Positions 34,045-40,766 of a stretch of DNA of 50,053 bases are shown here, piece by piece; positions within the stretch are counted from its first letter, which is position 1; each line of letters begins with the position of its first letter. The DNA comes from Deltaproteobacteria bacterium (GTDB lineage: Bacteria; Myxococcota_A; UBA9160; PR03), in NCBI GenBank assembly GCA_035063765.1, contig JAPSFT010000026.1:1-50053 (forward strand), given 5' to 3'. A program made the translations under genes and the position numbers. The notes beneath the pieces were generated by a model. That model made no database searches, was not told the DNA's origin, and saw only the letters and a program-made list of their open reading frames with translations.

Positions 34045-34512
34045 TTGCGGATCCCCGCCGAGCGCATGCTGGCCGCCGTCTCGCAGGCGCTCCTCGAGCA
34101 GGTGCTGCCGCACGTCGAGGCGCGCGCCGCGCGGAGCCAGCTCTACGCGGCGGTGGAGGTGCTGCGCAACCTCGAGCGCCGGCTCGAGTGGGCGCGCGCG
34201 CCCCTCGCGGCGGAGGCGGCGTCGATCGAGGCGGTGCTGCGCGACGCCGCGGAGGCGCTGCGCGAGGCGGGCGAGGCCGGGCTCGCGGCGCGGCTCGCCG
34301 ATCCGATCGCCGGCTGGCCCGAGGCGCCCGAGGCGCGGGTCGAGGCCGCGCGCGCCGCCCTCACGGCCGCCTTCGTCGCGCTCGACGCGGCCTCCCCGCC
34401 GGCCGCCGGCGCGGTGTGCGCGCTCCTCGGCGGCCACCTCGCCGCCCAGGCGATCCGCGATCTGGCGCCGCTCGCGCAGGGATCGTTGCTCGAAGAGATC
34501 TCACGAGGCTGA
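34045..34512 (+). CDS. Small helical protein, DUF6285-like
   Basis: 155 residues, starting at TTG 34045 with GGAGAGGAG (34028-34036) at a good distance. The sequence is almost entirely Ala/Glu/Leu/Arg helix. It opens ERMLAAVSQALLEQVLPHVEARAARSQLYAAVEVLRNLERRLEW, which resembles, from memory, the DUF6285 family often encoded beside a phosphotransferase and acyl-CoA dehydrogenase. No cysteine pair, signal or membrane segment is present. It sits between the phosphotransferase and the 369-residue unknown, so it may be a partner or regulatory subunit of the kinase. The family assignment should be checked by profile search. Confidence 0.6.
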   Translation: MRIPAERMLAAVSQALLEQVLPHVEARAARSQLYAAVEVLRNLERRLEWARAPLAAEAASIEAVLRDAAEALREAGEAGLAARLADPIAGWPEAPEARVEAARAALTAAFVALDAASPPAAGAVCALLGGHLAAQAIRDLAPLAQGSLLEEISRG

Positions 34513-34519
34513 GGGCCCC

Positions 34520-35629
34520 ATGCTGCACCGGCTCGACGACCATCCGATCCACCAGACCCCCGAGCCGCTGCTCCATCCTGCGAGCGGCGATCGCAACGCC
34601 TACGACCGCTTCTTCTTCAACGGCTACGCGCGCGACGGATCGCTCTACTTCGCGGCGGCCTTCGGGCTCTACCCGAACCGCGGGATCCGGGACGCCGCCT
34701 TCAGCGTCGTGCGCGGCGGCCGCCAGCACGCGCTCCACGCCTCGCGCGAAGCCGCACCCGGCGGCGCGCTCCAGGTGGGCCCGATCACGGTCGAGATCGA
34801 GGAGCCGATGCGCACGCTGCGCCTGCGCGTGGCGCCCAACGAGTGGGGCCTCGGCGCGGACCTCCGCTTCGCCGCGCGCACCGCCGCGGTGGAGGAACCC
34901 CGCTTCGTGCGCCGCGAGCAGGGCCGGCTCCTGATGGACGTGACGCGCTTCACCCAGTTCGGCACCTGGCAGGGCGCGCTCGAGGTGGCCGGCGAGCGCG
35001 TGGCCGTCGAGCCCACGGCGGTGCTCGGCACCCGCGACCGCTCCTGGGGCATCCGCCCGATCGGCGAGCGCGCGCCCGGGCCCGTCGCGGGTGCGCCGCA
35101 GTTCTTCTGGCTGTGGGCGCCCGTCTGGTTCGACGACTGCTGTACGCATTTCGACGTCAACGAGGACGCGACCGGCGGGCGCTGGCACCAGTACGGCGCG
35201 GTGGTTCCGCTGCTCGGGCCGGAGGGCGACCCCACCGACCCGGCCGGTCTCGCCCCGGCCCGGGACGTCGCGCACCGGGTGCGCTGGGAGCCCGGCACGC
35301 GGCGCGCGGCACGCGCCGAGATCGACCTGATCGCGCCCGGCGGCGGCCGGCGCACGCTCGTCCTCGAGCCGATCCTGCACTTCCAGATGCTCGGGATCGG
35401 CTACCTCCACCCCGAGTGGGGCCACGGGATGTGGAAGGGCCCCGAGGCCGTGGCCGGCGAGTCCTGGAGCCTCGCCGGGTGCGCGCCCCTCGACCCGCGC
35501 CACCTCCACGTCCAGACGCTCTGCCACGCCCGCCTCGAGGGCCGCGCGGGGATCGGTGTCCTCGAGCAGCTCGTGATCGGCCCCCACGCCCCGAGCGGCT
35601 TCGCCTCCCTCCTCGACGGCGCCCGCTGA
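34520..35629 (+). CDS. Conserved protein of unknown function, AttH/CrtC-like beta fold suspected
   Basis: 369 residues starting at ATG 34520. No signal peptide. Aromatic and His-rich patches include RNAYDRFFFNGYARDGSLYFAAAFGLYPN (about 27-55), a TAVLGTRDRSWGIRP motif near 170, QFFWLWAPVWFDDCC near 193, ILHFQMLGIGYLHPEWGHG near 285 and a terminal VLEQLVIGPH. The GxRDrSWGxR-type motif and beta-rich pattern recall the lipocalin-like AttH/hydroxyneurosporene-synthase (CrtC) superfamily and the DUF7064/7065 proteins, which often accompany the same phosphotransferase. Function is unknown; a lipid- or terpenoid-binding hydratase-type role is conceivable. It lies eight bases after the DUF6285-like gene. 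Confidence 0.7.
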   Translation: MLHRLDDHPIHQTPEPLLHPASGDRNAYDRFFFNGYARDGSLYFAAAFGLYPNRGIRDAAFSVVRGGRQHALHASREAAPGGALQVGPITVEIEEPMRTLRLRVAPNEWGLGADLRFAARTAAVEEPRFVRREQGRLLMDVTRFTQFGTWQGALEVAGERVAVEPTAVLGTRDRSWGIRPIGERAPGPVAGAPQFFWLWAPVWFDDCCTHFDVNEDATGGRWHQYGAVVPLLGPEGDPTDPAGLAPARDVAHRVRWEPGTRRAARAEIDLIAPGGGRRTLVLEPILHFQMLGIGYLHPEWGHGMWKGPEAVAGESWSLAGCAPLDPRHLHVQTLCHARLEGRAGIGVLEQLVIGPHAPSGFASLLDGAR

Positions 35630-35679
35630 GGATCCGCCGGGGCCACGCGAGGATCCGCCGGGGCGGCGCCCCGCGTGGC
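35628..35679. repeat. 15-base direct repeat and nested inverted repeat after the 34520 gene
   Basis: GAGGATCCGCCGGGG occurs at 35628-35642 and again at 35649-35663, 21 bases apart, the first copy starting in the stop codon. An inverted repeat GCCACGCG (35642-35649) / CGCGTGGC (35672-35679) encloses a smaller GGGC-GGC-GCCC hairpin. Without a T-tract it is an atypical terminator or processing site. Confidence 0.45.
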
Positions 35680-35825
35680 GTGACATGACAGGCCCGGGTG
35701 CGAAGCGCTGGCTACCGACCCCCGAACAGACGCCCAGACAGGGGTGCGCGGCCGCGATCACGAAGGCCGCGCCACCGCTGGCATGGGCCCCACGGTGCTT
35801 CGGATCGGACCGAAGAGGAGGATCG

Positions 35826-37223
35826 ATGCGTCTTGCCATGCCCTTCGTCGCTCTCGGGCTCGTGCTGCTCGGGGCGGCGTCCCCTGCCGCTGCGCTCACC
35901 CCGGCCGAAGCCACTGCGCTCGGTACCGAGGCCTACGTCTACGGCTACCCGCTCGTCACGATGGAGATGACCCGGCGGGTGATGACGAACGTCGAACAGC
36001 CGGGCGGCACGCGGGCGCCGATGGGGCACCTGATCCGCATGCGCGCCTATCCGACCGCGAAGTTCCGCGACGTGACGGCGCCCAACGCGGACACGCTCTA
36101 CACCACCGCCTGGCTCGACGTCGGGGCCGAGCCCTGGATCCTGTCCCTTCCCGACGCCCACGACCGCTACTACCTGATGCCGATGCTCGACGGCTGGACC
36201 GAGGTGTTCGAGGTGCCCGGCAAGCGCACGACCGGCACCCGGGCGCAGGTCTACGCGATCACCGGGCCCGGCTGGAAGGGCACCCTGCCTCCCGGCGTGG
36301 TCCAGTACGAGTCGCCGACCTCGCTGGTCTGGCTGCTCGGGCGCATCTACTGCACCGGCACCCCCGAGGACTACGAGGCCGTGCACGCCATGCAGGACGC
36401 GATCTCGCTCGTCCCGCTCTCCTCGTACGGGAAGCCCTACACGCCGCCGCCCGGCAAGGTCGACCCGGCGATCGACATGAAGACCCCCGTCCGGGACCAG
36501 GTGAACGCCCTCGACGCGGCCGCCTACTTCGGGATGCTGGCCGCGCTGATGGAGGCGAATCCCCCGGCCGCCGCCGACGCACCGATGGTGGCGAAGCTCG
36601 CGAAGCTCGGGATCGTGCCCGGGCAGCCCTTCGACATCACGAAGCTCGACCCGGCCGCGGCCGACGCGCTGCGCGCCGTCCCGAAGCCCACCTTCGCGAA
36701 GATCCTGGCCTACTTCGACGAGGCGGGGCGGAACGAGAACGGCTGGGTGTTCACGACCCGCACGGGGATCTACGGCACGGACTACCTGAACCGCGCGATG
36801 ATCACCGCGATCGGCCTCGGTGCGAACCGGCCCGAGGACGCCGTCTACCCGGCGAGCGAGCGCGATGCGCAGGGGCAGCCCTACGACGGCAACAAGCGCT
36901 ACGTGATCCACTTCGCGAAGGGCGAGCTGCCGCCGGTGAAGGGCTTCTGGTCGCTCACGATGTACGACGAGCAGATGTTCTTCGTGGACAACCCGCTCGA
37001 CCGCTACACGCTGAGCGCGCGTGACGCGCTGCAGGCGAACGCGGACGGCTCCGTGGACCTCTACCTCCAGCACGAACACCCGGGCCCGGAGAAGGAGGCG
37101 AACTGGCTCCCCGCGCCGGCCGGCCGCTTCGTCCCGATGCTGCGCCTGTACTGGCCCAAGGACACGCCGCCCTCGATCCTCGACGGCTCGTGGCGGGTCC
37201 CGGCGGTGAAGGCGGCGCCGTAG
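35826..37223 (+). CDS. Secreted DUF1254/DUF1214 domain protein
   Basis: 465 residues with a cleavable signal peptide (VALGLVLLGAASPAAA, cut near residue 24). The DUF1254 domain (about 30-160) has EAYVYGYPLVTMEMTRR and the FRDVTAPNADTLYTTAWLD motif followed by PDAHDRYYLMPMLDGWTEVF. The DUF1214 domain (about 330-450) has VFTTRTGIYGTDYLNRAMI, GFWSLTMYDEQMFFVDNPLDRYTLS and YLQHEHPG. Members are periplasmic proteins of unclear function, widespread in Proteobacteria. AGGAGG (35816-35821) sits four bases before the ATG, a strong site. The 196-base upstream region holds the repeat at 35628-35679 but no clear promoter. Confidence 0.9.
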   Translation: MRLAMPFVALGLVLLGAASPAAALTPAEATALGTEAYVYGYPLVTMEMTRRVMTNVEQPGGTRAPMGHLIRMRAYPTAKFRDVTAPNADTLYTTAWLDVGAEPWILSLPDAHDRYYLMPMLDGWTEVFEVPGKRTTGTRAQVYAITGPGWKGTLPPGVVQYESPTSLVWLLGRIYCTGTPEDYEAVHAMQDAISLVPLSSYGKPYTPPPGKVDPAIDMKTPVRDQVNALDAAAYFGMLAALMEANPPAAADAPMVAKLAKLGIVPGQPFDITKLDPAAADALRAVPKPTFAKILAYFDEAGRNENGWVFTTRTGIYGTDYLNRAMITAIGLGANRPEDAVYPASERDAQGQPYDGNKRYVIHFAKGELPPVKGFWSLTMYDEQMFFVDNPLDRYTLSARDALQANADGSVDLYLQHEHPGPEKEANWLPAPAGRFVPMLRLYWPKDTPPSILDGSWRVPAVKAAP

Positions 37224-37228
37224 CAGGC

Positions 37229-37258
37229 CTGCCGGGCGCGTGGCTACGCGCCCGGCAG
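37229..37258. terminator. 13-bp perfect hairpin between convergent genes
   Basis: CTGCCGGGCGCGT, loop GGCT, ACGCGCCCGGCAG: thirteen uninterrupted pairs. It begins six bases after the DUF1254 stop and contains the last codons and the stop of the minus-strand deaminase gene (CTA at 37244-37246 spans loop and stem). No T-tract on either side. By position and strength it is a likely bidirectional transcription barrier. Confidence 0.65.
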
Positions 37259-38251
37259 CGCCGCCTGGCGCACCGTCACGCCGGCCTCGGCGAGCAGCGC
37301 CTCGGCGCGGGCGTCGAGGTGGTAGCTCGCGTTGTAGACCACCTCGGCGAGGCCCGCGTTGATGACGAGCTTCGTGCAGAGCAGGCACGGGAAGAAGGTG
37401 GTGTAGAGCGAGCCGCCCCGGACCGACACACCGTGGTAGGCGGCCTGGATGATCGCGTTCTCCTCGCCGTGCGAGCACAGGCACTCGTCGAGCCGGCTGC
37501 CGGACTCGGCGAGGGAGTTGCAGCGCGGGCAGCCGCCCTCGTTGCAGTTGCGCACCCCGCGCGGGGTGCCGTTGTAGCCGGTGGAGACGATCCGGCGGTC
37601 GCGGGCGATGACCGCGCCGACGTGGCGCTTCACGCAGTTGCTGCGCGAGGCCACCACCTGCGCGATCGAGAGGAAGTAGGCGTCCCAGCTCGGGCGCTCG
37701 AATCCGAGCGACGCGGCCAGCACCTCCTGCACCCGGGCGTGGAGGGCCTCGAGCGTGCCGTCGTTGCGCAGCCGCAGGTCCGCCAGGCGCTCGACGGCGT
37801 CGAGCTGCTGCATGGCGGGGTCGGCGCTGCCGCGCTCGCGTCCCTCGAGGACGAGCAGGCGCTCGAGCGTCTCGGGGTCGCCCGGGCGGGCGCGGGCGCG
37901 CAGGCGCTCGAAGCGGCGCGCCGGCTCGGCGTCCACCCAGAGCAGCCGGAAGCGCGCGCCGAGCCCGCGCAGCGCCTCCACCTCGGCGGGATGGCGGATC
38001 GAGTCGATCACGTAGTGGCGGTCGGGCTGGAGCTTCGCGCGCAGGCGCTCGGCCAGGACCGCGGGCCCGTGCGCCGCGCGCAGCGCACGCCCGGCCTCGA
38101 TCATCGCCTCGCGCGTCTCGGCGACGGCGCGCGCGCGCAGCTCGTCGCGCAGCACGTCCGAGAGCGAGAGCGGCGTGAAGCTGCGCTTCTCGAGCCAGGC
38201 CACCACCTCGCCCTTGCCAGCCCCGTTGGGCCCCGCGACTCCGAGGATCAA
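37244..38251 (-). CDS. P-loop kinase-like / deoxycytidylate deaminase fusion
   Basis: 335 residues from TTG 38251, supported by a GGGGGGAGG seven bases upstream and by the TTGA overlap with the HAD stop. Residues 1-175 form a P-loop NTPase resembling nucleotide or dephospho-CoA kinases, with Walker A GPNGAGKGE (7-15), YVIDSIRHPAEVEAL (80-94) and RLLWVDAEPARRFERL. Residues 187-330 are a dCMP-deaminase domain: SWDAYFLSIAQVVASRSNC, TGYNGTPRG, zinc-site His261 with catalytic Glu263 (SHGEENA), and Cys289/Cys292 in FFPCLLC. A second Cys cluster (236, 241, 244, 257, 259) matches the structural zinc site of eukaryotic-type dCMP deaminases. It would convert dCMP or dCTP to the uracil form. The architecture parallels fungal Dcd1 and anti-phage AvcD/DCD proteins. 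HGE instead of the usual HAE is a small oddity. Confidence 0.9.
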   Translation of the reverse strand: MILGVAGPNGAGKGEVVAWLEKRSFTPLSLSDVLRDELRARAVAETREAMIEAGRALRAAHGPAVLAERLRAKLQPDRHYVIDSIRHPAEVEALRGLGARFRLLWVDAEPARRFERLRARARPGDPETLERLLVLEGRERGSADPAMQQLDAVERLADLRLRNDGTLEALHARVQEVLAASLGFERPSWDAYFLSIAQVVASRSNCVKRHVGAVIARDRRIVSTGYNGTPRGVRNCNEGGCPRCNSLAESGSRLDECLCSHGEENAIIQAAYHGVSVRGGSLYTTFFPCLLCTKLVINAGLAEVVYNASYHLDARAEALLAEAGVTVRQAALPGA

Positions 38252-38952
38252 AGGCGCGCCTCCCCCCGCCCGAGCCCGAGCCGCTCGCCCAGCTCGCGAA
38301 GCCCTGCGATCCGCTCGCAATCCCGATCGGCGTAGCCCCCGGTCACGTCCACCAGGATCGGCCGCAAGCCCGCCGCGCGCGAGCCCTCGACGTCGATCGA
38401 CCAGATGTCGCCCACGAACACCGCCTGCGCCGGGCCGACCCCGAGCCGCACGAGGGCGCGCCGGAAGATCTCGGGATCCGGCTTCTCGACCCCCTCGAGG
38501 TGGGAGTCCAGGATCACGTCGAAGGAGGCCGCGAGGCCCGCCTGCTCGAGGAGCAGCCGGGCCCGGCCGTCGGCGTTCGAGACGACACCCGTCCGCAGCC
38601 CGGCCCCGCGCAGGGCCGCGAGCGTCTCGTGCGCGCCCTCGCAGGGGACCCGCCAGAGCCCCGCCTCGCGGTTGTCCGCCCGCAGCCGGCCCACGAGCGG
38701 CGGCCGCACCGCCTCCGGCACGCCGGCCGCTGCCAGCAGGTCGTCGAAGTAGTCGGGCACGCGCGTGGCGTCGGTGCCGGGCACCGCGCCGTGGCGGGCC
38801 GCGCGCGCGTCGATCGCGCGGCGCGCGTGGGCCTCGGCGCGCGCCAGCGCCTCGTCGTCGAGCGCGAAGCCGAGCTCGCCGGCGCGGCGAGCGATCGCCG
38901 CATAGTCGAGTCGCAGGAGCACGCCCCCTGCGTCGAAGAGCACGGCGGTCAC
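38248..38952 (-). CDS. HAD-superfamily hydrolase (subfamily IA-like)
   Basis: 234 residues from GTG 38952; TTG 38967 (five residues longer) is equally possible. Motif I is FDAGGVLL with nucleophile Asp7. The usual second Asp is Gly9, as in DxG-type HADs, which weakens a phosphatase call because that Asp is the general acid. Motif II is GVVSNADGRA, motif III the Lys in EGVEKPDPEIFRRAL, and motif IV GDIWSIDVEGSRAAGL. A helical cap lies between motif I and II. The stop overlaps the start of the dCMP-deaminase fusion (TTGA), so the two are co-expressed; a nucleotide-related substrate is inferred only from that. Divergent from the reductase gene at 39017. Confidence 0.85.
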   Translation of the reverse strand: MTAVLFDAGGVLLRLDYAAIARRAGELGFALDDEALARAEAHARRAIDARAARHGAVPGTDATRVPDYFDDLLAAAGVPEAVRPPLVGRLRADNREAGLWRVPCEGAHETLAALRGAGLRTGVVSNADGRARLLLEQAGLAASFDVILDSHLEGVEKPDPEIFRRALVRLGVGPAQAVFVGDIWSIDVEGSRAAGLRPILVDVTGGYADRDCERIAGLRELGERLGLGRGEARL

Positions 38953-39016
38953 GGGCGGCGCGGACAAGACGTCCGGCGTGTAGCACAGCGCCGCGGGCTC
39001 TGGCAGCTTGCCCCGC

Positions 39017-39910
39017 GTGCGGATCTGGGTGAGCGGCGCGTGCGGCTTCGTCGGCTCCTGGCTCGTGCCCCGCCTGGAGGCCGCCGGCCACGCCGTGCGG
39101 GGCGTCGACCGCGAGGTCGACGTCCGGGATCCCGCGGCCGTCACGGACTCGATCGCCACGGCGCGCCCCGACGCGATCGTGCACCTCGCGGCGCTGGCGT
39201 CGGTGACGGCGTCGCTCGCGGACCCGGCGGCGGCGGCGCGGGTCAACGCGCTCGGCACGCTGCACGTGCTGCGGGCTGCCGCGCAGCGGGCGCCGGCCGC
39301 GCGCGTGCTCGTGGTCAGCTCGGGCGAGATCTACGGCGGGGGCGGCGGTGCCCCCTTCGACGAAGCCTCGCCGCTGCTCCCGGCCACGCCCTACGCGCGC
39401 GCCAAGGCGGTGGCCGACCGGCTCGGCGCCGCGTTCGCGGCGCGCGGCCTCGACGTCGTGCGGGCGCGCCCCTTCAACCACACGGGGCCGGGCCAGGCCG
39501 ACGTCTTCGTCGCGTCGAGCTTCGCGCGCCAGCTCGCCGAGATCGAGGCCGGGCGGCGCGCGCCGCGGCTCGCGGTCGGCAACCTCGCCTCGCTGCGCGA
39601 CTTCCTCGACGTGGCCGACGTGGTCGAGGCCTACCGGCTCCTGCTCGACCGCCGGGTGCCGGCGGGCGCGTACAACGTGGCGAGCGGCGTGGCCCTCCCG
39701 ATCGGCGAGCTCCTGCGCCGGCTCCTCGCGGCCTGCCGCGCCGCGCCCGAGGTGCGCGAGGACCCGGCGCGCTGGCGGCCCACCAACGCGGCGGTGGGCG
39801 ACGCGGGGCGCCTGCGCCGCGCCACCGGCTGGGCCCCGCGCATCCCGCTCGACGACACGCTCGCGCGCCTGCTCGACGACTGGCGCGCGCGGGTCAGCGC
39901 GTCGCCGTGA
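39017..39910 (+). CDS. NAD-dependent epimerase/dehydratase, GDP-6-deoxy-mannose reductase-like
   Basis: 297 residues from GTG 39017, giving the typical MRIWVSGACGFVGSWL start; TTG 39008 would add three residues. This is an extended SDR: the glycine motif GACGFVG (7-13), DAIVHLAAL near 52-60, and the catalytic triad Ser102, Tyr126 and Lys130 (SSGEIYG, PYARAK). The substrate-loop motif RPFNHTGPGQ is shared with GDP-mannose 4,6-dehydratase and Rmd. It probably makes a deoxyhexose nucleotide such as GDP-rhamnose for surface polysaccharide. The 3' end overlaps the convergent prmA by 17 bases. Confidence 0.86.
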   Translation: MRIWVSGACGFVGSWLVPRLEAAGHAVRGVDREVDVRDPAAVTDSIATARPDAIVHLAALASVTASLADPAAAARVNALGTLHVLRAAAQRAPAARVLVVSSGEIYGGGGGAPFDEASPLLPATPYARAKAVADRLGAAFAARGLDVVRARPFNHTGPGQADVFVASSFARQLAEIEAGRRAPRLAVGNLASLRDFLDVADVVEAYRLLLDRRVPAGAYNVASGVALPIGELLRRLLAACRAAPEVREDPARWRPTNAAVGDAGRLRRATGWAPRIPLDDTLARLLDDWRARVSASP

Positions 39911-40766
39911 GCGCGAGCCAGGCGTCACCGCCGGCGTCCTCGCGCACGCGCGCGGCGCCGACCCGCGCGCCCCGCGCGGCGAGCGACGCCTCGATCGGCG
40001 CGCGCTCGCCGGCGAGCAGGCCCGAGAGCACGAGCGCGCCGCCGGCCGCGGTGCGCGCGACGAGCCCGGCGAGCAGCGGCTCGAGCTCGCGGCGGATCAG
40101 GTTCGCGGCCACCAGCTCGAAGCGCGCGGGCGCCAGCGCGTCGAGCGAGCCCGCGAAGGCCGCGAGCGGCGCGAGCGCGTTGCGCGCCGCGTTCTCGCGG
40201 GTCTCGCGCGCGGCGATCGGGTCGAGGTCGCAGGCCACCGCGCGCGCCGCGCCGAGGGCGAGCGCGGCGAGCGCCAGCACCCCGCTCCCGCAGCCGACGT
40301 CGAGGACGCGCGCGCCCCGGCGCTCCGCGAGCGCCTCGTCGAGCGCCTCGAGCGCGAGCGCGGTGGTCGCGTGCGCGCCGGTGCCGAAGGCCTGGCGCGG
40401 CTCGATCACCACCTCGCGCTGGCCGGGCGCGAGCGGGTGCGGCGCGAAGGGCGGCCGCACGACGAGCCGCTCCGACACCACGAGCGGACGGAGGCCCTGC
40501 TTCCAGGTCTCGGGCCAGTCCGCTGCCGGCTCGGGCTCGACCCCCCCGACCGCGCCGGCTCCGAGCGCCGCGACGAGCGCCGCGCGCACGGCCCCGGCGC
40601 GCGCGGCCGGCGCCCACACGAGGAGCGTGCCGTCGTCGCGCTCCTCGATGCCGGCCGCGCCCGCCTCCCAGGCCTCCGCCGCCGCGAGCTCCGCGCGCGC
40701 GCCGGCCGCGCGCGCGCGGATGCGTGCGAAGGCGGGGGCGCTGGCGGCACTCGGGCTCGCGATCAC
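39894..40766 (-). CDS. prmA: Ribosomal protein L11 methyltransferase (PrmA-like)
   Basis: 290 residues from GTG 40766. The PrmA hallmark IEPRQAFGTGAHATTALALEAL (about 121-142) precedes a class I SAM-binding motif VLDVGCGSGVLALAALALGA and the substrate-site VAANLIRRELEPLL. The N-terminal domain, which in Thermus positions the enzyme on L11, is short and Ala-rich (ARIRARAAGARAELAAAEAWEAGAAGIEE). The start is uncertain: no other plausible start codon lies downstream, and GTG 40766 overlaps the start of the divergent aminopeptidase gene by 47 bases, with GGGGAGG seven bases upstream. It would trimethylate L11 in the cytoplasm. Confidence 0.88.
   Translation of the reverse strand: MIASPSAASAPAFARIRARAAGARAELAAAEAWEAGAAGIEERDDGTLLVWAPAARAGAVRAALVAALGAGAVGGVEPEPAADWPETWKQGLRPLVVSERLVVRPPFAPHPLAPGQREVVIEPRQAFGTGAHATTALALEALDEALAERRGARVLDVGCGSGVLALAALALGAARAVACDLDPIAARETRENAARNALAPLAAFAGSLDALAPARFELVAANLIRRELEPLLAGLVARTAAGGALVLSGLLAGERAPIEASLAARGARVGAARVREDAGGDAWLALTATR

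Noticed and set aside
37244-39928. An 894-residue minus-strand frame reaching through the HAD gene
   Set aside because: The family-like protein begins at TTG 38251, with a Shine-Dalgarno and overlap with the HAD stop; the upstream extension is a shadow of the HAD and reductase genes.
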